Source: Antitrichia curtipendula
Taxonomy: Eukaryota > Streptophyta > Bryopsida > Hypnales > Leucodontaceae
Direction: 5' to 3'
NCBI GenBank assembly: GCA_951230915.1
Contig: OX579635.1
Span: forward strand, 20,770,001 to 20,834,000
Length of the DNA stretch: 64,000 nt
In this document: piece after piece, positions 11,370 to 23,540 of the stretch
Layout of the letters: every line of letters starts with the position of its first letter
How positions within the stretch are numbered: the stretch's first letter is position 1
Position numbers and translations under genes: made by a program
Notes under the pieces: generated by a model
Databases searched by the model: none
Told to the model about the DNA's origin: nothing
The model's input: the letters and a program-made list of their open reading frames with translations, nothing else

Positions 11370-12782
11370 TAATCAGTCACTCCATGTCTTGTTTGCAATG
11401 CCTCATCGTTATTGAAGCTTATTATCAGCTTTAATTGCTCTCACCTCCTTGATTGATCATTTCCAAGCATGCCTTCGCTTCATGAAGCTCCTCCCTCAGT
11501 TGGGCTTCGTGCATGTCGCAATCTCTATGTTGCCCCTTGTACCTCTGAGTCTGCACAGCCCACTTCTTTGTCATAATTAACAAGGGAAGGACTCTGAGAC
11601 TCGCAAAACTATTTGCAAGTTAGTACCGCTGATTTTTAATAAAAGCTATTTTAAGTTCTAGACATAATAATTGAATGTCACACTTGGACCTGACGGATGC
11701 ATTTGTGCACGTGAATCTTATTAGTTGTTCATCTTTAGAGGCTCATCAGTAAATGAAGAAGGGCAAGCAAATCCCACTCAACCATTGAGACCTCGATCAG
11801 CCCGTTAGCTTCAAAATCCTGCTCTGTCTGGTATTGATTCTAGACAATGCATTCAGAGAGCATAGGCATCTGAATGCATTAGGAACATTCAATATAAATG
11901 CTCCCTTCTAATTTTTTTGTGGTGCAATCTGCAGGCACTGCAACTGAGTTACCTCGCGATCGATAGCTTTGTAGAATTGCCCATACTGTGAGCTCGTGGT
12001 CTGATATCGCCATGCCTCGTCTTCTCTTGTGCGGAAGTACATCACTCACCAATCAAGAGCTTAGATATTAATGCTCTTGATTCTTATTTTCAAGGCCTGT
12101 CTTCACACAGCTTTGCAAATGATTCGTGCAGTAACATGTGAACTGCGTGGCTCTGCCCACGTGGAGAAACATTCTTCAATTCTTCATGTGTGTGAAAATG
12201 GCAAGATTGAAGAAATTGGTGCTTTTCTGGACAGCTTTTCAGAAAACTATGTCGCTCCTAATTATTTAGAGCTCTTTGCACTGGAATGCGCGCTTTGAAA
12301 TGTGCCATTTCAGCAGAGAGATGGAGGGAGGCGCTGCAGCTACCCATTGTTAGCTAGATCGTACCAAAATTCCAAGTAAAATTATCTGATATTATCCGAC
12401 TATGGGTGTGTAGTGACTGCAGCTTAGCCTCCTTGAATCCTTGCTCCATCATTACCAAGCCGAGATTGAGGTCGCCCTGGTGTGCAGAAATTGTATACTG
12501 CGAACAGAACAGGGAATTGCATTCTCCTTGCAAGCTCCATAAAATTCGTAGAGATTTGATCCATCTCCGAAGTAATGTATGCTTTTCTCGAAGAGCAGCT
12601 GAATTGAGAGGTTGAAAGATTGAACTCTGCGCTTACCAGACCCGCTTGAAATCTCATGAAAGGTTGCGACTGAAGACATCCTAACCTCCGGAAACCAGCT
12701 CTGATTGTATGCATCTGTCTGCTAGACGGTGTTTCATCCATGAGCAGGATACTACATCAGGAAAGTACCCTCCATTGAAACA
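11370..12782. other. No supported gene
   Basis: Composition is less AT-rich than typical intergenic DNA here and several 70-105-codon frames exist on both strands, so upstream exons of the 10.7-11.4 kb minus-strand gene could lie here. I could not join any with good splice sites or recognise a domain. Confidence 0.3.
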
Positions 12783-12975
12783 GTATTGAAACAGTATTGT
12801 TTCAATGGTTTCACATTCCAATATTGAAAGTATATTCTTACTGGTTTTTGTACTAGTTTCAATGGGAATGCATTGTTGTCACTGAAACTACATTGTCGCA
12901 TTGTTGCTTTTGTACTCGAGTAATATGCTTTCAATATTGGATTGTGAAACCATTGAAACAATGTTGCAACAATAC
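12783..12975. mobile_element. Fold-back element with about 54-bp arms
   Basis: The arm 12783-12836 and the reverse complement of 12922-12975 agree at most positions, sharing the word ATTGTTTCAATGGTTTCACA. The spacer is about 85 bp. The ends carry repeated CATTGAAACA words. It is a non-coding fold-back MITE of unassigned superfamily; target duplications are not clear. Confidence 0.75.
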
Positions 12976-15610
12976 TAAGAGAATAGGGGGTAGTTTCTAA
13001 TGAGTAGTTCCTTTGTAATCGCAAGATATTCATCCACAAAGGCAATAGTTACATGAGTTTTCATCTAGGGACAAAGCTCATTATGCCCTGTAACCTATTT
13101 ACCGCCTCCCAATGGCTAGTAGGTTACCAAGTCCATAACCAACTTTTCAAGTCCATATCCTACCATCTCACATGTCAATTGTCCCTCTTCTCCATGTCAT
13201 TTAGCCATTACACTCTATGTAATGTTGATGGAGACCTAAAAGGTTCAATGGATGACCTCACTGTAGAAATAAAGAATGCACCTATTGGTTCAATAATCAA
13301 AGTATTTTGGTGATTGCCTTGGTCGTCGGGGGGTCACATCCTTCCAAGGTTGAAGTTTGAATTGGTTACCAATTTGTTCACTGTATTTATATGATTAAAT
13401 TGTACACATGGTATTATATCACATTTACACTTACAAAAGTCTAGATCGATGAAACTAAACTTAACCTTGAAATGTTACTGAGGACGCAAATCATCCTTTG
13501 GATGACTTCACCTAAGTTTGTAGGATGGAAAAAAAATGTTTTTTCTTCCAATTTTTTTAGAAATTGCTCAATTATATTTTTAGTGCATAGCCCCTCATCG
13601 TGATATTATTCACTTTCTAAAGAAGAAAATGCTTAACCCATGAATCACCCTTCTGGTGTATTTTAACCATTTCTTGTTATTTATTCTTGATGTAAATTTT
13701 AGCCATAAAAATGACGTCTTTTGAATTTGAGTTTAACTGATGAAATGAAGCTTATCAAGTGTAGTTGAAAAAGGTGACAACAAGTCCTTGATTGTTAAAT
13801 TCAAACAAGTATGAATGCATTTTAGCAAGCCTAAGAATTTGGTGGTGCCTTTGTAACTCCTTTGTGTCCATCCTAATTGAGTAATATAATTGAATTTCTG
13901 GTGCCACTTGTTTTTTCTAAGCAAAGATTTAATATATCAATTTATATATAAATCAAAACAATGGATGCAATGTATACATTGAAATCTAGTAATTTATATT
14001 TATGTATTTGCATGTGAATGTTTATTGTTAGCCGGTGGAATTTAAACCCCCCCCCTGGAATCCCGGGGAGGACATTCCCCACGTTTTAGCAACCTATGTG
14101 TGGCAAAAAAAGTAATACATGTAATACATCTTAAAATTTATTTATTTTTTCCAAAAAAAAATTATGGATAGATTTTACTACTTTAAAAATTTATGTTTTG
14201 AATTATTGATAGTTTTTTATGTTAATAGTAATTAGTTATAAATTTATTAAGAAAAAAGATACACTATAAAGCTGAAAATAACTTTCACACCTTTATATTA
14301 TATAAGAAAAGAAATTTGAAAAATGAAAAAAAAATTCTATAAAATAGCTTTCTATTGAAAGTTTATTTTGGTTGAATGTTGATGCAATAGTCATCTTCAT
14401 GTGAGCTCTATATATATTTTAGTTGAAAAATATGCTATTTTAGTTCATTTTTAAACCCTTTCTAGACAATATATCTTATGTTATTTGGAATTGAAATTTT
14501 TGTCAATAGAAACCTTTAGTCATTGTTAAACAAAGCTCAAAATTTTCGGATGAAATTATAGTTTATTCAAAAGTAAATAGGGGGTCAAAAAATCACTCCG
14601 CCACACGTGGGTACCCCAAATGTAGTGAGAGTGACTTCCCCTAGCCTGGAATTTGAAAACACCGTCTGAAAACCAATGAAAAAATCTATAAAATTTGTGT
14701 TTGGAGTAAAAAAATAGAGAAGAAACCGGATTGGATACTTGAAACCGGATTGGATACAGTTCAATATAAGAATTGAAGAAAAATAGTTATTAAAACTCAA
14801 AAAATAATCCCAAACCTTGATTTGCATATATCTACAAATAGACTTATATCAAATTATATGGTACAATAATGATAGGCTAATAAATATATCTAACAAATTA
14901 AAAAAAAAAATCCACAAATCTTAAACTTATATAAATGGTGTAATCTACATAATTTGTGTACACAAATAATTCAACTAAGGTATCAAAGATAGAATTTGTC
15001 ATTTAAGTCCATGAGACTTAAATACTTAAGCCATTCCCAAGAGACGCTCCAAGAGACGCTCCATTCATGGTGGTCTTTGAGACCGGAGTTACCATTCCTA
15101 AACAAGTATTGCTCCTTATATGTACCAATGACTAACTTCAAGGAAAACAATTCTATGAGTCTTTAGGGGTAGTCACAAGCCCTCTGAGGTTGAGATTTTC
15201 TCTAAGAAATTTCTTCAGGTGCATGAAATGGGAAGCCAATGGGGAGCCTTGTTTTGTGAAGGGGATGTGACACCCCTTTTGCAGCAAAAATGAAATCTCC
15301 GAGAAGGTTCACTTGCACAACATCACGGCAACCACGGCAAACCAATCACGGAGTAGAAGGTGAAATTTTGTCGGAGAAAATGCCATTTGTAGCTCCTTTC
15401 TTCACCTACGGAGGGGAAGAATGGCACACTCTGAACCTCGAAGGTTGAGCAATCCCGAAACAACGGGAAACCAGTTACACAAAGCCACCCGTCCAATCTC
15501 CGAGAAGCGGACGATTCTCGGAGGGGTTGTGACTACCCCTTTTGTATTTAATTCTCGGAGATTACAAATTCATCTATTTGAAAGGTTTGAAAGGTACTTG
15601 ACCATTGATT
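12976..15610. other. Non-coding, with a dispersed repeat fragment
   Basis: A TTAACCC word at about 13636 starts a stretch (to about 13830) that resembles 22470-22620 and the reverse complement of 32280-32440. All share AAAAATGA(C/T)...TTTGA(A/G)TTTGAGTTTAACT-like text and AAAATGAAG. It is thus a diverged member of a repeat family that also ends in TTAA. About 14051-14090 is C-rich with a CCCGGGG palindrome. No gene is supported. Confidence 0.4.
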
Positions 15611-18336
15611 TCACAATCGAGCCTTTGTAATTGCCATCAAAGGTTCAGCTCGAGTGCCCATGACTCCTTCACCGTCCGTCATGTCGAGGTCCTCGGGTTG
15701 CAAGCCATTTGGAAGAGACCACTCAAACGATTGCAACAAAGTCGCCAGCAGAATGTGAACCAAAGCACTTCCGAGTACAAGTCCGGGACATCCTCGCCGC
15801 CCCGCTCCGAATGGCAGCAGTTCGAAATGCTTTCCATTTACATCCACATGGGCTTGTGGCATTCCTTCCATAAATCTCTCGGGCTTGAATACCAAAGGGT
15901 CTTCCCAGATGCTCGGATCTCGTGCTATAGCGCCAATATTGACAAAAGCTGTGGTTCCAGCTGGTATGTCATATCCGAAGACGTTACAGGCATTTATGCT
16001 CAAGTGAGGAATTAGTAACGGAGCTGCCGGATGAAGCCGGAAATTTTCTTTGACAATGGCTTGCAAATACTTGAGGTTTGGAATGTCAGCATCTTCGACT
16101 CGCCGGGACTTGCCCACAACGGCGTCGAGTTCTGCTTGGGCTTTCTTCATGACGCGGGGATTGTGAATGCACTCGGCCAGGGCCCATTCAGTTGTGTCGG
16201 TACTTGTACTTGTACCAGCTATGAAAGCGTTCTACATTCGGCAACCCCCCGAAATAAAGAGATACAAAAGAATTAGCTCCATATTTGTTCTTAAGAAGAA
16301 CTGATATCTATTATCTGGTGGGTAAGATTGAAGGCAAGGGCATGACAATTGGGAAGCAAAATATGAGAGTACTTTTACAACAAGTCTACAAATGCTTCAC
16401 ATCTCTTCACTTTGAAAACTTGAATTCAAATTCAAACTGAGAAAAAAGAAAAAGAAAAGTCTAGCAAGCAGAAAAAACTGGAGAAAAATTGCATTTTCTT
16501 ACCCACAATGCTCCCCTGAAATTTTCCTTCGTGACGTCAAATCGTAAAGTATGATCCTCCATTTGGTCCAAAAGAAGATGTGCCATATCATTTTCATAAG
16601 CCGTGTCACTCTTCCGTTGTGCAAGATGCTCAGCAATGATCTTGGACATGAACTCATCCATTCGCTTTTTCAGCTTCCAAATCTTTTTCCGGAAGCCGTG
16701 GATGTCAAGCCACTTGTAGATAGGCATGAAGTCCCCAGGATCAATTTGAACAACAAGTGAGGCGATTGTATCAGTGATTTCTTTGAAATTCTTTACTTGT
16801 TCAAGCTCATGATCGGCATCTTTCTCTCCAGTGGCCTCAAGGAAGCCCTTCTTGATAACCATGCGTGATATGATGTTGGTGATGGCGACTTCCATGTAGG
16901 TCCTCACGGGCACCACCGTAGCCCCATCCTGGGGCACCACGCGGAGAAGATGGGCAATTTCTTCCGTTCTCACATTTGCAGTTTCTTGAAGCTGTTTGCT
17001 GGTGCTGAGCTGCTTCATGAATATCTTCTTTAAATGCAGCCTTACAGGAGTGTCACACGTCGTCGTAATATCTGTATTTGAATGCCCACATGATAAGTTA
17101 TGCACTAGACTCTCAGACACCACCAAGTGTGAGCAATATACCTTTAATCATGAAAGGAATATTGAACAATATATCATGGTTTTGACACTGCATAAGTCAA
17201 TTATGACTTTCTTATGGATGTTTCAAATACTTTTTTGTTGATGGAAATAATGCTTTGAGTCTCAGCTCCGAAATGTGTAATGTGGTCGTCGTCAATTTCG
17301 TTAAACTGGCCTGATTCTGGGCGTCAAAACTAGGATTGGCACAGTTTCATCTCAGTCTGTACGCCCTGAAAAGTGCCGAAGTCGTGGACTTTCACCAATC
17401 TAACAAAATTGACATTAATTACATATCAGTCGAACAAACAAACAAAAGCAAACTGCCTCAGTCTCTTAAAGATGACAGAGATGATTCTAAACTCCTCGCA
17501 AATTTAGGACGCGTTTCAAGTTTTGGTTCCTCATGGAGATTAGATTTTGCAATTTCTACCCATGAGCAAGAGATGCTGAACTAGACACCACCCCTGAAAT
17601 ATCTCTCCGGGGTGGATACGATTCTCCTTCTAAACTTGAGGAGACTTGTGTTTCCTCTAGAGCAGTAGTGTACTGCACTAATACTACCAATCCTTTGAAT
17701 CTGTATCTGGAAATGAGGTCTAATTTGGAAAGTGTTTTCAGGATACACATCTGGAGAGCTTGCTTGCAAATCGAGTTCTTTTTTTTGAATTCGGCCAGAA
17801 ATCTGAAATAAAGTTTCTAGAGTGCTTGAAAAACTGAAGTAACAAACTCTCATGTTTGGGGGGATACAACCATAGGCACCCATCGAAATGCCTAGCTAAC
17901 ATTCCAATGTAGAAAGGAAGTAGAGAACCTCGCCCTTAATACCTAGATGTTCTAGAGATTGAAGCTACTTTCTAGTGGAGGCAGGGAAAGACAGAGAGTA
18001 TCATACCATTAGGCAGAAGAGCTTCGCCTAAATGCGTTCTGGGTCTTGATGAGAAATTAGGGCCCTGGGTTCTGAGGATCTCCTCTGCAGCTGCAGGGGA
18101 AAAGCCACCACTGCGAGCCTTGCGCCGAATCGTAGCGACATCACTGGGCCATAGGTCTCCGCCAATTTGGCTAGATCCCGATGGGGGTGCTTGCCCAGCA
18201 GGTGCAAGGAGCCTATGATGGGAAAACCTCGGGGGCCTGGAGGCAAGTTTTTGTGCTTGCCTGCGAACAACTTGAGAACCAGGAGGATGCCAAGCACCAC
18301 GGCTGTGACAACCTGCTCACACACCCAACACCGCAT
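15611..18336 (-). pseudogene. Cytochrome P450 (CYP71-clan type), frameshifted
   Basis: Exons are inferred on the minus strand: about 18336-18007, 17040-16503 and 16231-15611. Exon 1 gives a membrane anchor and the proline-rich hinge NLPPGPRGFPIIGSLHLLG. Exon 3 gives the I-helix AGTSTSTDTTEW, the K-helix ENFR (ExxR), FKPERF, and the heme loop PFGAGRRGCPG with its Cys ligand. These are the features of an ER-bound monooxygenase taking electrons from P450 reductase. Two defects are visible. In exon 1 one base appears missing at a tttt/cccc junction (+ strand 18096-18103), after which the expected SPAAAEEIL text continues in another frame. The segment normally holding the C-helix WR before HLKKIF is also absent or replaced at the exon 2 start. 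Substrate is unknown. Either a pseudogene or partly an assembly error. Confidence 0.8.
17041..18006 (-). other. Large intron of the P450 gene
   Basis: It lies between the GTATGA donor after LLPN and the inferred acceptor before LHLKKIF. I looked here for the missing C-helix segment (FAxYGxxWR) and did not find it in any minus-strand frame. Confidence 0.5.
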
Positions 18337-19932
18337 CAAAGTCACACACAAGTTTGTCACAACTGCTTGTCTCAAAATATGTGACGAGACGACTGTGCAT
18401 TCTGTGCCTTCCGCCGCCAGGAACTCACATATTTGCAAAGATAAATCGTATTAGTTAAAGTGGAAAAAACTCCACAGATTGGCACTTTTCCAGGTGCCCA
18501 GATCATTCAATACTTGCTAGACCTGGAGTCCTGTTAGAGCTCCGTCTGTGCACTTGAATTAACACAATTCGGTGAACCTTGACGAGATTGTGTATGAAAG
18601 CACATGGCCATACAATTTAGAAGAATTGAGAAAGAAGTGATGCAGTAGCAGGAAAGAGAAGTAGGCTTACACTCCAAGCTCCATAGCTGGCAGCATATGG
18701 GAGCAGCAGCATTGTCACCACGTACGTACAGAGCAGAACGGCTAGATCAATCAACTTTGGAGGTCAGACAGGCAAGCTCTCGGAATTCGGCAAGTGATGT
18801 TCCAGTTCTGAAATGGTTGTACGGAGTAACTTACATGGGCGGTGGAACTCAGATACCCAGTTTGAGAGTTCTTTGCACGGCAAGGCAGTGCGTGCATAGC
18901 TAGCCGACTTCAGTAATTTGTATGGTGCACATGAGAGTCTAGCTGGCCCATGCGTAATAAGAGTTTAATTAACAGTCTCCGTTGCTGAATACTAAGCATG
19001 CACTATTTGACAGATCTTTGTTTCACTGCATAGATTGTGAGAAAGTTTATCATTTTAAAAGTTTGACGTATATTGGTGTTTTAGAATGGTTCAGTTGATT
19101 GTTGTGCATGATTACTTGTTGAACCCACTGATCCTGGCCTCTGAGGTAAACTAATGTCGTACTCCCGGTGGCAAAGAAGGCTAAGTGTACTTGTCCCTTG
19201 GAATGCCTTGGAAGACAGAAAGAAAAACAATAAACAAAACAACAACAACAACAAAAGTGCCTAATCAATGACTTTCAAGGTTCACGGAGAAACGAAGAAG
19301 GAACCTATTCTTTTTTTGGTTGGCTAGCTCATTGATATGTCTCGTCCTTTTGTGGGTTCAGAAATGAGCACCTGTAAATAATTATCACTTATTGCAATTC
19401 AAACAAAAAATAGCCAATTGAAATCTAGATGAAGGAATAACATCTGGTTTTTAGCAATTAGAAGACTTATAGGTGTTATGAGAATTAAAAACCCATAGAA
19501 ACATGGTTGTAGTAGACTCAACTTGAAGACCCTTAATTCTAAATCCTAAACCCATCCAAAATCAAGTTCCTCATTTTATAATGAATTTGACTTGGACTGC
19601 AGTCTTATTACAGTTGAGTCTACCTAGTGAAGTGGATGAGAATTTTGGCCCCCCAAATAAAGAGGTCTTCATTTCTGAAGGTCATCTTTGCAAAGCATCA
19701 ATAATAACTAATACTAGAGTCACAGAGAGACTTGTCACATGTTTCATTTCTTCAAGCAATAACAATCTGATAGTATTGGCATAACATGAAGTAGGTTTGA
19801 GTGTACAATACGGTATGTAGCCTTGGCAATCAACACAGGTTGCAAGGTGAGGGATTCACGTGCAAACTTCATTTGGCCTACGTTGCTGGCATTGAGTTCC
19901 TGAATGATGATCCGTCCTGTCTTCAGCAACTA
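18337..19932. other. P450 upstream flank and non-coding DNA
   Basis: Short frames only. An AAC trinucleotide run lies near 19236-19255. No gene is supported. Confidence 0.4.
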
Positions 19933-20309
19933 AGGTAGCCGACCTCATTCCGACCATTTAAGCAATTACGTATATTTGGAGTACAGATTTTTCGAGTGGA
20001 GAAATTTTCCCATGTACAGAAATAGAGTTTAGAAGGACTCCATATTTTTTCAGGATTTTATTTCTCAAAACATAATTACTGTGAATTTTTTAGTTGAGGA
20101 TTTTGTTTGACCTATTCTTGTCACATAGGTCTTCCCATTTCCAACCACAGGTTGATTGCAAAATCAACCAAGATTGCAGCCAATCGTAATGCGCCACAAT
20201 TGCATTGGGAGTTGTGTTATAATTAATCACTATTTTTCTTCTGCTGATTGGAAAGAGAGTAACCTCTATAACAAAAACAGGTCCCTGGTCGGAATGAGGT
20301 CGGCTACCA
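19933..20309. mobile_element. MITE with 23-bp perfect termini and TA target
   Basis: The left end AGGTAGCCGACCTCATTCC (continuing CGACCA) is matched by the reverse complement of the right end over 23 bp; only the outermost base differs. TA flanks both sides (19931-19932 and 20310-20311). The AGGTAG start links it to other MITEs in this window, but the interior is different. TA target duplication suggests Tc1/mariner-type mobilisation. Confidence 0.8.
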
Positions 20310-20311
20310 TA

Positions 20312-22258
20312 CTGTTGAGCTCCACAGTTTGTAACTTTAACTTGCAAAGTAGTTTGACCTCCAATGAGTGCTCTTGGGGTTTTCAGTAAACAAAAGATTC
20401 ACACAATGCCAGTGTTGGGAATATTTTTTGAGTTTTATCAGTTAAAGTAGGACCACCCGTACTCAATCACTTAACTGATTCTAAGAAAGATCATGAGTAG
20501 TACGAGGCAATGCAAATTTTTTCCATATAGAAAGATAGGAAATATGGGGACAATTTATTTTTCATGATTTTATTCCCAAAATTGAAATTACTATAAATTT
20601 GGTGAGCCAAAAAGTGCTCCGAATCTATAGTCAATGTCTAGACTCTTCCAATTCATGTCATTCAAGAACTACTTCCTTGCTCACTACTTCAAGACATGTG
20701 TCGTGACCTTATTAGTACCAATTTAGAAAAAGAGAAAGAAACCATTAGAAAGAAAATAGGGCCTGCAAATTAGATTTTTTTTTCTTAAGAATTGTTTTTT
20801 TCCCTATAGCCACTCACCTCAAATTGCAATGTTAGATGTTCAGCAATGGTTTAGAATCTAAATACAAAGTGTAAAAAATGAAGGTCAAGGTACTCTAATG
20901 CACCTTAATCCTGATTTTTTAACACTTTGTATTTGGATGCACATTTCACTCAAACCAAGTATTCAATAGCCAATTACTTAATTTGACTTAATTAAAACAA
21001 ATTAAATTTTAAATAAGCCAAATTAAATCCAATTAAGCAAATTTTTGTGGCTTGATTGCATTTAATTTGGCTTAATTGAAACAATTGTCAATTAAACACC
21101 ATTTGATCCTTAAAAATTATGGATACAATAGTCCATGTATTTTAAAAACAAGAACTGCAAATACATTTTATAGTCACCAAAATAGTCATGGCCTGACTAT
21201 TTTTGTGAAAGTCAGATAACCTAACTACTCACTTTAGTCACTTTTGCAAAAGTCACACCCACGTTTTAATAGCTTGGTTTGTTACTTTGGAGCCACCTTC
21301 CACAAGCCTGAAATTTCTTCCAATGTCACATTCCAAGCTTTGGTTGGAAACCTTGGTTGGAGATAGTTGCACCTTAGAGGTTGGATATAGGAGCCTCATT
21401 TGAAATAAGTGATCTTACCTTATTTGCCCTTAGTTTCTGTATTGAACCGGCTCTTCAAATATTCAATCTAATTATTTTCACTATTTTTTTTTGTTTAAAT
21501 AGAGATTTTTTCACCTATTTTTCCTAATGTTTTTATATTACAAATGGCATTAGATTTTTTTGGACCTGCAAGAGATTGTTTTGGAGTTGTTCTCCTTATT
21601 GTGAACCACGACAGCATAGTCAAATTATTTAATAAAATTATTTAAATTTTATTTTTTATTTTTTATTTTTAATATTAAAAATATTAAAAAATCAAATATT
21701 ATTATTTGACATGGCAGTCTCTCAACCACATCAAACTGCTTATGTGACTCTGTTCCCATGCTTACTATACTAGTCCGGGATCTCATAGACTTCTAAAGGC
21801 CTCCCAAAATACCGAATGGTTCTTTTCCAATTCCACTTTTTAACTTCAAACTAGCTTTCAAATTTTCCTAATTATTGTACAATTTCAAACAAGGGATTTC
21901 CATAGTGATTAGCCTCTCATTCCAAGGTTAAATCAAGGAAAGCTTCAATGTACTTAGACATACCATTCAAGCCTTGCAATAAAAGAATTTTTGAAATTCA
22001 GTATGGAAGTGTGTAATAGTTGTAAGAGTAGAATTGAAGTTTTTGGCTGGCAAAAAAATTCAGGAGAGGTTTGTGAAAAGTCCGGGAGACAAGTTCATAA
22101 CTTCTGGAAAACTATTTATAACCATTTTCACATTGGACATTATAATGTTCATTCACTTGTACTCTCACATGTTTCATTGCATGTGAGACAAATGTGCTCA
22201 AAGTGAGACATTATAGATAGTGTGACAAGTGTAAAGAATATGCTAGAATGTGTTTTAA
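20312..22258. other. AT-rich non-coding DNA
   Basis: Holds an A/T-only low-complexity stretch around 21630-21710 and several AATTAA-rich phrases near 20980-21090. No gene motif was found. Confidence 0.4.
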
Positions 22259-22994
22259 CCCTGTAACGCCGGGACAGCCATTTTGTGGCTTTTGGATGAT
22301 TGTGCAGTCATTTGTACATTGCTTGGAAACTTTTTTTCATCCATTTCATTTTTGTTCACCTTCCATGGTGGATTACAAAGAGTGTATAGTTGAATTTGTA
22401 GTCATGCAAGTGTCTATCTTCACATAAATGAGAAGTTATTAAAAAAAACGGATCACAAAATATGTTATTTTAGTGTATTTTGGGAAGTTGTTGTTCCTTG
22501 CTCTAAATCTGAAATTTCTCTACAAAAATGATATTTTTTGAGTTTGAGCCCAACTAACAAAATGAAGGTCATATAATCTAGTTTCTTCTCCAATTTGAAT
22601 TTTGAAACAATTCTTAATATTGCATATTTTATTGCAGTTTGAACTTTGGGTGTATTTTCAATGTCTATTATTTTCTAATTATAGAATGAGACGGAAATTG
22701 AGTTTACACCATGATGTTTGTCATTGTAATATACACACATGGTGAAATTTTCAGTTTTTTTGAAATAACTTTCTATTTGATGTGATTTTTCTTCTCTTTT
22801 TCTTCAAAAATTCTCAAAAAAATCAATTTTCTACAAAAAAATCTAAATTTTTTGTGAAGTAAAGAAGACTTGTAATTTCATCTCTGAAAAATAAATTAAA
22901 TTTTTTTCATACATATCTAGTTGCAAAATGGCAGCAAATTGAGTGATAGGCACTGAGGCCTGAAATCAGTGGTTATTGGTTCGTCATTTAGGGG
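22259..22994. mobile_element. TTAA-flanked element, candidate, diverged
   Basis: TTAA precedes CCCTGTAACG (22255-22258) and follows CATTTAGGGG (22995-22998). Only the first few terminal bases pair well. The interior around 22670-22950 is clearly homologous to 30630-30930, sharing ACCATGATGTT, ATTTGATGTGA and TTGCAAAATGGCA words. It is therefore a dispersed repeat, but its boundaries are less certain than those of the other TTAA elements. Confidence 0.5.
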
Positions 22995-23540
22995 TTAAGC
23001 TTTCAAGGACACCAATCATGACTATTTTTTGGTCAGTCAATGTGTGATGGAGTGAATCCTTTCATCTTTAGGATTTTGTGTGAAAAGAGGTCTGACTTGT
23101 GAAATAGTTTGATTTCCAACGAGTGCTTTTGGATGTTTTTTAAAATTGAATGAATGATTCACATGGTACCAAAAGGGATGATCCAGTTACCAATGCTCGT
23201 TTGCTTTTTCAGAAATTATATATAAAACTTGTAGCCCACAAGTCGAAGCATTATAGAGGGGCCAAGATGAGATGCTCCTTTTGCTTGATATCAGAACAGT
23301 TTTCTCGTGACGTGTGTAAAGGTGGTGACTGCAATGACAGGCGTTCTTCTATCCGTTTCAAATGAGCTGTTCCTACCAATCAAGTATCATTCTGCTCTTT
23401 CAACACGCCGATATACAGTACAACTTCTATGGACTGTGAACTTCTGTAAGCAAATATTAACCTCTCTACAGTGATATCATCCCTTTGATCCCGGACGCAT
23501 TGAAGATGTGGAAAAGAAGTTAAAAAAAGAAAAGCAACTA

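Noticed and set aside
14040..14620. A further TTAA element starting at the C-rich run near 14051
   Set aside because: Only one TTAA-like end (TTTAAACCCC) is present and the proposed right end GGGGGTCAAA lacks TTAA and does not pair.
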